Source: Desulfobacteraceae bacterium (GTDB lineage Bacteria > Desulfobacterota > Desulfobacteria > Desulfobacterales > Desulfobacteraceae). From it: a stretch of DNA of 43,176 bases. The notes beneath the pieces were generated by a model, which worked only from the letters and a program-made list of their open reading frames with translations, did not search any database and was not told the origin of the DNA. The position numbers and the translations under genes are program-made. The stretch is from contig JAAEMK010001264.1 in the NCBI GenBank assembly GCA_024225635.1, positions 1-43,176 of the forward strand, read 5' to 3'. This document shows, piece after piece, positions 26,178 through 32,992 of this stretch; the stretch's first letter is position 1; each line of letters begins with the position of its first letter.

Positions 26178-26238
26178 GGGGTCAGACTTAGCTTATTGCC
26201 GTTTTTTGAAAAACCGGCAATAAGCTAAGTCTGACCCC
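26178..26238. repeat. Long REP-like hairpin (24-base arms)
   Basis: GGGGTCAGACTTAGCTTATT and four more bases (26178-26201) have their perfect reverse complement at 26215-26238, and the inner T/A runs extend the stem with one bulge. A shorter copy of the left edge, ACCGGGGTCAGACT, recurs at 26923-26936; a partial right edge, GCTAAGCCTG, lies at 26251-26260; the right arm recurs at 6324-6347. This is the pattern of a dispersed REP/MITE-type element that has no gene of its own. Confidence 0.75.
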
Positions 26239-26304
26239 ATCTACGGCGATGCTAAGCCTGCCCGCCTGTCGCGCCCCGGCCATCACAATTGATATGCCTC
26301 TGAT

Positions 26305-26799
26305 TTATAAGAGATCGACAAGCTTTCCCGTGGTATTCCGCAACCGCTGGCTGACGATCTTCGAAATTTTCCACAGAAGCTTGAACCCCAGGGCTGGATT
26401 TTCGTTGGCAAGCAAAATGAGGTTTTTCCGGGAGAGAAAGTAGATGATGGACTCCTGGCTTGCGATGCCGGTTGCGGAGCGGGGTTCCCCATCAATGAGG
26501 GACATCTCTCCAAAGGTGAAGGACGTCTGCAGGGTCGTGATCTTGCTCAATTCGCCCTCCTTGTCCTTGTAGATGTCGATGGCCCCCTTGACGATGATGC
26601 CAACGCTCTTTTCCACATCGCCCTCCTGGAAAACAAAAGCCCCCTCCCTGGCCCTGACAGGCCTTACATATTCACAGATCGTGTAGATCTGATCCCAGGA
26701 GAATTCGCTTGCCCACCGGGTGCGTTCAAGGATCTCGGCAAGGGCCTGGATCTTATCCCTGGCTGGTTTTACCTTTGGATCTTCTTCGTTTTTTTTCAC
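26305..26799 (-). CDS. Cyclic nucleotide-binding domain protein, no DNA-binding domain
   Basis: A 164-residue protein consisting mainly of one CRP-type cyclic-nucleotide-binding domain: EGAFVFQEGDVEKSVGIIVKGAIDIY is the first beta block and FGEMSLIDGEPRSATGIA is the phosphate-binding cassette, with the expected Glu and Arg. The C-terminal part is a short helix (KIVSQRLRNTTG); there is no helix-turn-helix, so it is a ligand-responsive partner rather than a regulator. The start is uncertain: GTG 26799 has GGTAGAG upstream, TTG 26832 has no site. It resembles the second such protein at 28669. Confidence 0.8.
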   Translation of the reverse strand: MKKNEEDPKVKPARDKIQALAEILERTRWASEFSWDQIYTICEYVRPVRAREGAFVFQEGDVEKSVGIIVKGAIDIYKDKEGELSKITTLQTSFTFGEMSLIDGEPRSATGIASQESIIYFLSRKNLILLANENPALGFKLLWKISKIVSQRLRNTTGKLVDLL

Positions 26800-26864
26800 G
26801 TCTCTACCGTTGTTTAATCGGTTTTTCGTCAAAATAAAAGGTGTGTGGCTGCGTTAACTAACCC

Positions 26865-26914
26865 TTTACGAAGAATAGATTTTCCTGTTGCAAGTGTCAA
26901 CTATTATTCGTTAA
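26865..26914 (-). promoter_or_regulatory. Promoter of the CNBD gene flanked by inverted repeats
   Basis: TTGACA at 26895-26900, 17-base spacer, TATTCT at 26872-26877 (minus strand). CTATTATTCGTTAA at 26901-26914 is repeated inverted at 26865-26878 with two mismatches, so one arm directly abuts the -35 and the other covers the -10. This is a possible operator. Confidence 0.5.
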
Positions 26915-26964
26915 GGACCGGGACCGGGGTCAGACTCAGGGGAAAAGGCGCCTCCCACAAACAG

Positions 26965-26983
26965 AAAGCATGGTATGCTTTTT
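26965..26983 (+). terminator. Short hairpin followed by T-run
   Basis: AAAGCAT (26965-26971), GGT loop, ATGCTTT (26975-26981), then TT. It lies in the 26833-27245 gene-free stretch between the divergent CNBD gene and the next rightward gene; no gene to terminate is evident on the plus strand. The rest of that stretch holds the 26923 half repeat and nothing else recognised. Confidence 0.25.
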
Positions 26984-27245
26984 GCTTCATTTAATTTTCC
27001 AGGTAAATGATTGTTAGATAACAGGGTTTTGCCATTGTCTTTTGGCCAAAAAACTACTACATTATGGATAATAACTGTTACAAAAAATTCATCACTATTA
27101 GGAAACAGCGATTTTCTCGACTACAACCGGACGGGACAGGAACAGACATTGAAAAAACCCATCAACGTTGTACCAGAAAAAAGGGACAGGGACGGCCCGA
27201 AATAGATTCCGATTGAAGGCCATCCCCCCGGAAAAGGAGGGTCCC

Positions 27246-27839
27246 ATGAACTCCTGGCTGAAACCTATCCACATGCTCATGACAGCCTTGGCCATGACGC
27301 TGAGCCTCTTTCTCATGCCCCTCCATGCCGACCAGAAAGAATTCCTTGTAAGTGATTTTTTTGAAACCTATGACGGTGAATTCAGGGACCGGGATCTGCA
27401 CGAAAGGGGAATGGCAAAACAGATCGCCGCATCATCGGCAACCGACATCCTTGAAAAGACCCGGACCGGAAAAAAGCTCAACCGGTTCAAACAGTCCATG
27501 CTGAATCGTTTCAAATTCGAATATAGGAAGGATTTCGACACGGGTAACGCGGCCCCTGTCCACCCCGGAAAACCATCAAAATCAGGCGCTTCGGCAACCG
27601 AACCCCAGGGATTCTCATTTTCCGGAAAGCTCGATGACAACGCAAGCCCCGTACTGGAGTTCACCACGAGGTTTGAGCCGGTTTCCATATCAACTCGATT
27701 CGATACCCTGGACCATGAGCTTGACTGCGAGATCACAAGCAGGCCCCTTAATCGAATCATGGGAGGTAAATACGGCCTGGCAATCAAGTCTGACGGCACG
27801 GAAACAGAGGCTGTCTTTAAACTGAAATTTGAATTTTAA
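27246..27839 (+). CDS. Small exported protein of unknown function
   Basis: A 197-residue protein with an N-terminal signal peptide (MNSWLKPIHMLMTALAMTLS, cut near LHADQK) and a mature part of about 165 residues. The second half is rich in alternating beta-type sequence (VLEFTTRFEPVSISTRFDTLDH). I do not recognise a family. The ATG 27246 is set by the strong AAGGAGG at 27234-27240; a longer reading from 27168 has no such site. It precedes the CheR-type gene by 28 bases, which include a run of T-rich sequence. Confidence 0.7.
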   Translation: MNSWLKPIHMLMTALAMTLSLFLMPLHADQKEFLVSDFFETYDGEFRDRDLHERGMAKQIAASSATDILEKTRTGKKLNRFKQSMLNRFKFEYRKDFDTGNAAPVHPGKPSKSGASATEPQGFSFSGKLDDNASPVLEFTTRFEPVSISTRFDTLDHELDCEITSRPLNRIMGGKYGLAIKSDGTETEAVFKLKFEF

Positions 27840-27867
27840 TTTTATTTTTATTTTTTGGATAAGGTCC

Positions 27868-28665
27868 ATGGATGATCGAGATTTCAGGATACTGCTTGAT
27901 TTCATGGACCTCTCCTTTCCGGGTTACAGAAAAGTGCGTAAAGGGATCAAGAAGCGTGTTGTCCGGCGCATGGAGAAACTTGGAATCCCCAGCGTCACGG
28001 GTTATCTCGAGCGTGCCCGCCAGGACGAAGAAGAGTACCATTGCCTCAGGCTTCTCATGACCGTCTCCATCAGCCGATTTTTCAGGGACGAAATGCTCTG
28101 GAAGCGCTTCACCACTCAGATCATGCCGGAACTTGCCGAAACACGGTCATCCAGGGTGACCATCTGGTGCGCAGGCTGCGCCCGGGGAGAAGAGGCCTAC
28201 ACCCTCACCATGGCCTGGAAGCTTCCCGGGCTGAACCTGCCCCGTCTCCCCCCCTTGAAACTTGTGGCCACCGACATCAACCCGGACTATCTGGCCATGG
28301 CAAAAACGGGAGAATACAGACGAAACAGCTTAAAAAACGTTCCCCCGGAGATCTGGGACACCTGTTTTGAACCAATACCCGGATCAAAATGGTTCCGGGT
28401 AAAACCGGCATTAAAAAAGGGGATCGACTGGAGAGTCCATGACCTCCACGACGATCCCCCGGATGAACGCTTTGACATTATCTTTCTGAGGAACAGCATC
28501 CTCATGTACTGCAACGAAGAATTAAAGACACGGGTGTTCCGCAGGATCGTTTCCACCCTTGTCAGCGGGGGATTTCTCATCAAGGGCGCCCACGAACAGC
28601 TCCCCCGAAAGGCCCGGGAATTCCAGCCCTGTTTTGGCTCCCCCTATATTTTCAGGAAAATCTGA
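27868..28665 (+). CDS. cheR: CheR-type SAM-dependent methyltransferase
   Basis: A 265-residue protein with the two-part CheR layout: an N-terminal helical domain (about 1-80) and a SAM-binding domain. The family-typical CheR hallmark ISRFFRDE (68-75), the SAM-binding WCAGCARGEEAYT (100-112), ATDINPDYL and FDIIFLRNSILMY are all there. CheR methylates chemoreceptor glutamates, but the C-terminal pentapeptide-binding region is not separately recognisable. ATG 27868 has AAGG close upstream. A chemoreceptor gene lies 12 kb away, no CheB or CheA in the window. It ends 4 bases before the stop of the convergent CNBD gene. Confidence 0.85.
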   Translation: MDDRDFRILLDFMDLSFPGYRKVRKGIKKRVVRRMEKLGIPSVTGYLERARQDEEEYHCLRLLMTVSISRFFRDEMLWKRFTTQIMPELAETRSSRVTIWCAGCARGEEAYTLTMAWKLPGLNLPRLPPLKLVATDINPDYLAMAKTGEYRRNSLKNVPPEIWDTCFEPIPGSKWFRVKPALKKGIDWRVHDLHDDPPDERFDIIFLRNSILMYCNEELKTRVFRRIVSTLVSGGFLIKGAHEQLPRKAREFQPCFGSPYIFRKI

Positions 28666-28668
28666 CCC

Positions 28669-29208
28669 TCAGTTCTCGATCTTGTTCACGGCAAAGGCCT
28701 GGCCCCAGCTTTCGATAAGCCTGCGGGTCCGGTTCCTGAGCCGGTTTGATACGATCTGCGACAGCTCCTCCATGAAAAAAAAGCCAAGATGGATATCGGC
28801 ATCGAAAAGGGCCTTCAGATCCCGGGCAGGCAGGGCCAGCAACCGGGTAGGCGCAGAACAGATCGCCGTCGAGGTGAGGACGCCCGGAGGGATCATGGCC
28901 GACCACCCGAAGATCTCTCCCGCGGCAATGGAATCCACCACAATGCTTTTTTCAATGGTTTCGATCCGGCTCTGGAGGGACTCTTCATACTTGATCTCGG
29001 TTTTCAGTATCCTGTCCCGGACCATGATGCTCAACTCCACCTCGCCTTCCAGAACACCGTAAAGCGCCGTGGCAATATCCCCCTCGGCAAAGACCCGCTG
29101 CCTTGGGTCAAAGTCCAGAACCTCACCGCACTTTGCGACCCGTGAGATCATCTCCTCGGAAACCTTTGAAAAAACGGAAAAACGTTTAACCAGATCATTC
29201 GTTACCAT
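28669..29208 (-). CDS. Cyclic nucleotide-binding domain protein, no DNA-binding domain
   Basis: A 179-residue protein with one CRP-type ligand-binding domain: QRVFAEGDIATALYGVLEGEVELSI, then an inserted segment (RILKTEIKYEESLQS), then AGEIFGWSAMIPPGVLTSTAI as the cassette. The cassette lacks the usual Glu/Arg pair pattern (GEIFGW then P-rich), so cAMP binding is doubtful. There is no helix-turn-helix. ATG 29208 is set by GGGAGGAGG just upstream. It faces the CheR gene and is a distant relative of the protein at 26305. Confidence 0.8.
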   Translation of the reverse strand: MVTNDLVKRFSVFSKVSEEMISRVAKCGEVLDFDPRQRVFAEGDIATALYGVLEGEVELSIMVRDRILKTEIKYEESLQSRIETIEKSIVVDSIAAGEIFGWSAMIPPGVLTSTAICSAPTRLLALPARDLKALFDADIHLGFFFMEELSQIVSNRLRNRTRRLIESWGQAFAVNKIEN

Positions 29209-29294
29209 GGGACCTCCTCCTCCCTTGTTTCCACATCTGCTTTGACGGGAAAATAAAAACTTGGACGATGATTGATCTATGGATGGATGGGTTT

Positions 29295-29402
29295 GAGTTC
29301 TGTGGATTCGGGATCCCTTGATCTGTAACACACTTTCTGAATCAAGATCTGCACATAGCCGGTAAAGAAGCCCCGGAGAAGATTCAGATGACCACAGAAC
29401 TC
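29295..29402. repeat. 11-base inverted repeat flanking 86 bases
   Basis: GAGTTCTGTGG at 29295-29305 is perfectly matched by CCACAGAACTC at 29392-29402. The enclosed A/T-moderate stretch has CTTGAT/ATCAAG as a further inner pair. No target-site duplication is evident. It lies between trpA and the CNBD gene and may be a very small MITE-like remnant or an RNA hairpin. Confidence 0.4.
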
Positions 29403-29454
29403 GTAAATTAAATATAACACTCTATCCGTTTTATCGCAACATTATGATGAAATT

Positions 29455-30216
29455 TCACACCAGTTTTTCAACAAACCTGCCAACCGCCGTGATTCCCTCT
29501 TCATCAACCAACCGAATGGTTTGGGAACCGACAACGGCGATGTCCGCCTTTCCTTTGAGAAACGCCACATCGGAACTATCCTTTACGCCGAAGCCCACGG
29601 CCAGGGGAAGCCCGGTCCCCTTCCTGCACCGGGCAAGATATTCTCCAAGGTCCCTTGAGAAACTGGTATCTTTTCCGGTGACGCCCTTTCGGGCCATGCA
29701 GTAGACAAAGCCCCGGGTCTGGGAGGAGAGAAAGGCCATGCGCTCGTCCGAGGTCGTGGGGGAAAAGATATGGATGGGAGCGAGCCCTTCCTTCTCCATG
29801 GCGGCAAGATAATCCTTGCCCTCTTCCGGGGGAAGATCCGGCACAATGGCCCCCTTGATGCCGATGGCGGCCATTCTTGCGGCAAACGCTTCGACACCGT
29901 ACTTGAACAGGATGTTGTAGTAGGTCATGAAGAGAAACGGGATGTCAAACCGTGCGGCCGCCTCCTCTGCAAATTGAAAACAGCGCTCCACCCGCGCGCC
30001 CCGGTCCAGGGCCTTCTGGTTGGCCCCCAGGATCACCGGCCCGTCCGCCATGGGCTCGGAAAACGGGATCTGGAGCTCCATGAGATCCACCCCCGCCTCA
30101 ACCATCTGTTCGACGATGGCCATGGAATCGTCAAAGCTGGGATATCCCATGACGATATGGGTCATCAAAAGGATCTCCTTGTTCTTGCGCCGTTCGCTGA
30201 TATATTTTTCAAGCAT
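29455..30216 (-). CDS. trpA: Tryptophan synthase alpha chain
   Basis: A 253-residue TrpA, full length for the family. It cleaves indole-3-glycerol phosphate to indole and glyceraldehyde 3-phosphate, and passes indole through a tunnel to TrpB. Catalytic Glu and Asp are in LMELQIPFSEPMADGP; the phosphate-binding AVGFGVKDSSDV and the flexible-loop-region ARKGVTG are present. The active-site segment differs from common ELGIPFSDPLADGP by LQ for LG and EP for DP. ATG 30216 overlaps the trpB stop by 8 bases with AGGTGA upstream. It ends the GntR-trpB-trpA operon; trpE, G, D, C and F are absent here. Confidence 0.93.
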   Translation of the reverse strand: MLEKYISERRKNKEILLMTHIVMGYPSFDDSMAIVEQMVEAGVDLMELQIPFSEPMADGPVILGANQKALDRGARVERCFQFAEEAAARFDIPFLFMTYYNILFKYGVEAFAARMAAIGIKGAIVPDLPPEEGKDYLAAMEKEGLAPIHIFSPTTSDERMAFLSSQTRGFVYCMARKGVTGKDTSFSRDLGEYLARCRKGTGLPLAVGFGVKDSSDVAFLKGKADIAVVGSQTIRLVDEEGITAVGRFVEKLV

Positions 30217-31435
30217 GATATTCACCTGCCTTTTCCATGATAAACCGTTTCCAGGAAGGATCGTCAAGGGCATCGGCAATGGTGAAGATATCCTTGTCCC
30301 CCCTGCCCGACTGGTTGATGATGATGATGTCGTCCCTGGACAGGGTGGGCGCTTCCTTGAACGCCTGGGCAAATGCGTGGGCCGATTCCAGGGCCGGAAT
30401 GATCCCCTCTTTACCCATGGTGAGCTTCATGGCCTCGACCACCTCGTCATCGGTCACCGCCTCAAACCGGGCCTTTCCCTCTTCATGCATCTGGGAAAGG
30501 ATCGGGGAGACCCCAACATAATCGAGGCCCGCCGCAATGGAGTGGGTCTCCTTCATCTGGCCGTCACTGTCCTGGAGAAAATAGGTCTTGTAACCCTGGG
30601 CAACGCCCACGCTTGCGTCATCGGCGCAGAGCCGTGACGCATGCTTTCCGGAATCAAGGCCGTGGCCCGCGGCCTCCACCCCGACGCACTCCACCTGGTC
30701 GTCGGGAAACCCTGAAAAGATCCCCATGGCATTGGAGCCTCCCCCGACACAGGCATAGACCCGGGCGGGCAGCCTGGATTCCCTCTCAAGGACCTGTTTC
30801 CTTGCCTCCTTGCCGATGATGGACTGGAAGTAGCTCACCATTTCGGGAAAGGGATGGGGACCGCAGGCCGTTCCAAGGACGTAATGGGTGTTGTCCATGT
30901 GGGACACCCAGTCCCGGAACGCTTCGTTGATGGCATCCTTGAGAATCCGTGTCCCGTCGGTCACGGGAACCACGGTCGCCCCCATCTGCTCCATCCAGAA
31001 CACGTTGGGCCGCTGGCGCTTCACATCGACCTCCCCCATGTAAATGGTGCAGTCAAACCCGAACTTGGCAGCCATGGTGGCCGTTGCCACCCCGTGCTGG
31101 CCCGCCCCGGTCTCGGCGATCACCCGGGTCTTTCCCATGCGCTTCACAAGAAGGCCCTGGCCCATGACGTTGTTGGCCTTATGGGCGCCGGTGTGGTTCA
31201 GGTCCTCCCGTTTGATGTAGATCCTTGCCCCATCAAAATGCCGGGTGAGGTTTTCGGCATAGGTCAGGGGCGTGGGCCGGCAGGAATAGGAACCCATGAG
31301 ATCGCTGTACTCCTGCCAAAAGCCGGGATCCGCCTTCACCTTCCGGAACTCGCGCTCCAGCTCGTCAAAGGTTGCTGTCAGGATCTCGGGCACAAAAGTC
31401 CCTCCGAACGTTCCGTAATACCCCCTCTCAATCAT
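30209..31435 (-). CDS. trpB: Tryptophan synthase beta chain
   Basis: A 408-residue TrpB with all family hallmarks: RPTPLTYAENL, the PLP lysine in HTGAHKANN, the catalytic Glu in AETGAGQHG, the phosphate loop GGGSNAMG, and the C-terminal NQSGRGDKD. It condenses indole with serine to give tryptophan. The start overlaps the GntR gene's stop by 8 bases and its own stop overlaps trpA by 8 bases, showing translational coupling throughout. Confidence 0.95.
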   Translation of the reverse strand: MIERGYYGTFGGTFVPEILTATFDELEREFRKVKADPGFWQEYSDLMGSYSCRPTPLTYAENLTRHFDGARIYIKREDLNHTGAHKANNVMGQGLLVKRMGKTRVIAETGAGQHGVATATMAAKFGFDCTIYMGEVDVKRQRPNVFWMEQMGATVVPVTDGTRILKDAINEAFRDWVSHMDNTHYVLGTACGPHPFPEMVSYFQSIIGKEARKQVLERESRLPARVYACVGGGSNAMGIFSGFPDDQVECVGVEAAGHGLDSGKHASRLCADDASVGVAQGYKTYFLQDSDGQMKETHSIAAGLDYVGVSPILSQMHEEGKARFEAVTDDEVVEAMKLTMGKEGIIPALESAHAFAQAFKEAPTLSRDDIIIINQSGRGDKDIFTIADALDDPSWKRFIMEKAGEYHA

Positions 31436-32159
31436 TGGGATACCCTCCTATGGTCTGGGAAAATGAAAACCTGTCGGTGCGGCAAAAAATCCGGGAATAG
31501 ATCCCGCCCTCCACACCGGGAAAATTAAGTGACCGCCGCACCCCGAGCACCGGCTCCCCGGCGCTGATGCCAAGGAGTTCGGCCCGGGACTCGGACAGTG
31601 TAACGATCTTAAAGGTCTGCCTGCCGTTGACGGGCGTAAGATAAAATCGGTCCCCCACCACCTGGGCAAGGGAAGCCCCGGAAAGCTCCATGGTTTCGAT
31701 GCCGGCAAAAAGCGTCTTGTCCAGGAAAAAATCCTCCACAAGCACCGGCTCTTTTTTGGCAAGGGTAAGCCGGGAAAACAGGTACGCCTCTTTTCCGCCA
31801 AAGGGATTCTCTCCATCGTCGGGCACATCAACCAGGCGGATGGGCTCGAGAATCCTCACCTCGGTTGTGATCCCCTGTTTCTGAAACGCGGACGAGGTAC
31901 CTGCCAGGGAAAAGAGGTCAACCTCCTTCTCCTGTTCCAGCACAAAGGTTCCGGAACCGCGCTTTCTTTCAACCAGCCCCTTTCGGACCAGCACATCGAT
32001 GCCCTGGCGAGCCGTGGGCCTGCCGATACCGTAGGTTGCGGCAAGGGTTGTCTCGGGCGGAATCTTGGCTCCCGGCCCAAACTCGCCGGACCGGATGGCG
32101 GATGTCAGGATCTCGGCCAGCTGGTGGTAAAGGGGTACGGGGGATTGCGGGTTCAGCAT
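31428..32159 (-). CDS. GntR/HutC-family transcriptional regulator
   Basis: A 243-residue repressor-type regulator. Residues about 8-75 are the GntR winged helix (PLYHQLAEILTSAI, GAKIPPETTLAATYGIGRPTARQGIDVLV), and residues about 95-235 are a UTRA effector-binding domain of the HutC subfamily. Target and effector are unknown. ATG 32159 has GGAGAG upstream and the family-typical start, so it is preferred to TTG 32171. It is the first gene of the operon with trpB and trpA, overlapping trpB, so it probably controls tryptophan synthase rather than the usual catabolic genes of this subfamily. Confidence 0.88.
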   Translation of the reverse strand: MLNPQSPVPLYHQLAEILTSAIRSGEFGPGAKIPPETTLAATYGIGRPTARQGIDVLVRKGLVERKRGSGTFVLEQEKEVDLFSLAGTSSAFQKQGITTEVRILEPIRLVDVPDDGENPFGGKEAYLFSRLTLAKKEPVLVEDFFLDKTLFAGIETMELSGASLAQVVGDRFYLTPVNGRQTFKIVTLSESRAELLGISAGEPVLGVRRSLNFPGVEGGIYSRIFCRTDRFSFSQTIGGYPND

Positions 32160-32205
32160 GGGGCTCTCCAATCGTGTGTCAGTAAAAACTCAATTCAATG
32201 GCGCC

Positions 32206-32238
32206 ATTCAACCGCACAATTGTCAAGTTGTCAAGACA
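32206..32238 (-). promoter_or_regulatory. Promoter of GntR-trpBA with repeated TTGTCAA
   Basis: TTGACA at 32229-32234, 17-base spacer, TTGAAT at 32206-32211 (minus strand). The -35 lies within the perfect palindrome TGTCAAGACA (32229-32238), and TTGTCAA is repeated 8 bases apart (32220-32226, 32228-32234). These are candidate binding sites of the GntR protein it controls. Confidence 0.4.
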
Positions 32239-32287
32239 TTTTAACAACCACCTCTGTTTCAGGTTTGCCATACAATACAATTTTTCT

Positions 32288-32992
32288 TTATTGACAGCTG
32301 TAGCGGTATCCAACCCCGTGGACGGTAACGATGGTCAACGGATGGCCAGGATCGGTTTCAACCTTTTTCCTCAGCTTTGCGATGTGCTGGTCAAGGGTCC
32401 GGGTGGTGCCGTAGTACTCCATGCCCCACACCCGGTTGAGGATCTCGTCCCGGCACAGCACCTCACCGGGATGGTCATGGAGGCAGCGAATCAACTGCAT
32501 CTCCTTCTGCGAAAGCTCCACCTCCTTTCCGTCCCGGACAAGGGTATAGCGCCTGGGATAGACCTCGCAGCCGCCAAAACGGAAGCTCTCACGGTTTTCC
32601 GGCCGTTCAGGTCTTTGGCACTGCCGGGAACGCCGCAGCACGGCGGAGATCCGCGCAAGAAGCTCATGCACCCCAAAGGGCTTGGTGACATAGTCGTCGG
32701 CACCGAGCTCAAGTCCCACCACCGCGTCTATCTCCTCGGACTTGGCCGTGACCATGATGATGGGCACCTGTTTGTCAATGGCGCGGATCTCCCGGCACAC
32801 GTCATAGCCGCTCTTTCCCGGCATCATGATATCCAGGAGCAAAAGATCGAACCCGCCCTTTTGAAACGCCTTGACCGCCTCGTTGCCGTCACGGGCCTCG
32901 ACCACCTGAAACCCCTCGCTCTCCAGGGTGTCCACAAGCCCTGTCCGTATGTTGGTGTCGTCTTCCGCAACAAGAATCCGTGTCTCATTCAT
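32288..32992 (-). CDS. PhoB/OmpR-family response regulator
   Basis: A 234-residue regulator. The receiver domain (about 4-120) has the acidic pair EDD near residue 10, the phospho-acceptor Asp in LLLLDIMMPG (about residue 53), and the conserved Thr/Lys (MVTAKSEE, DYVTKPF). The winged-helix DNA-binding domain (about 135-232) ends with the family-typical TVHGVGYRY. Its start overlaps the kinase stop by 8 bases, so both are produced together. Three 11-base-spaced repeats at 36221-36250 have the geometry bound by this family, suggesting autoregulation of the operon. Confidence 0.93.
   Translation of the reverse strand: MNETRILVAEDDTNIRTGLVDTLESEGFQVVEARDGNEAVKAFQKGGFDLLLLDIMMPGKSGYDVCREIRAIDKQVPIIMVTAKSEEIDAVVGLELGADDYVTKPFGVHELLARISAVLRRSRQCQRPERPENRESFRFGGCEVYPRRYTLVRDGKEVELSQKEMQLIRCLHDHPGEVLCRDEILNRVWGMEYYGTTRTLDQHIAKLRKKVETDPGHPLTIVTVHGVGYRYSCQ

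Noticed and set aside
26305-26832. Longer start (TTG 26832) for the CNBD protein
   Set aside because: No ribosome-binding site; GTG 26799 with GGTAGAG is preferred, though this is not certain.
27011-27205. 64-residue ORF left of the exported protein
   Set aside because: Starts at an alternative codon with no ribosome-binding site, and covers the upstream region of a gene with a far stronger start at 27246.
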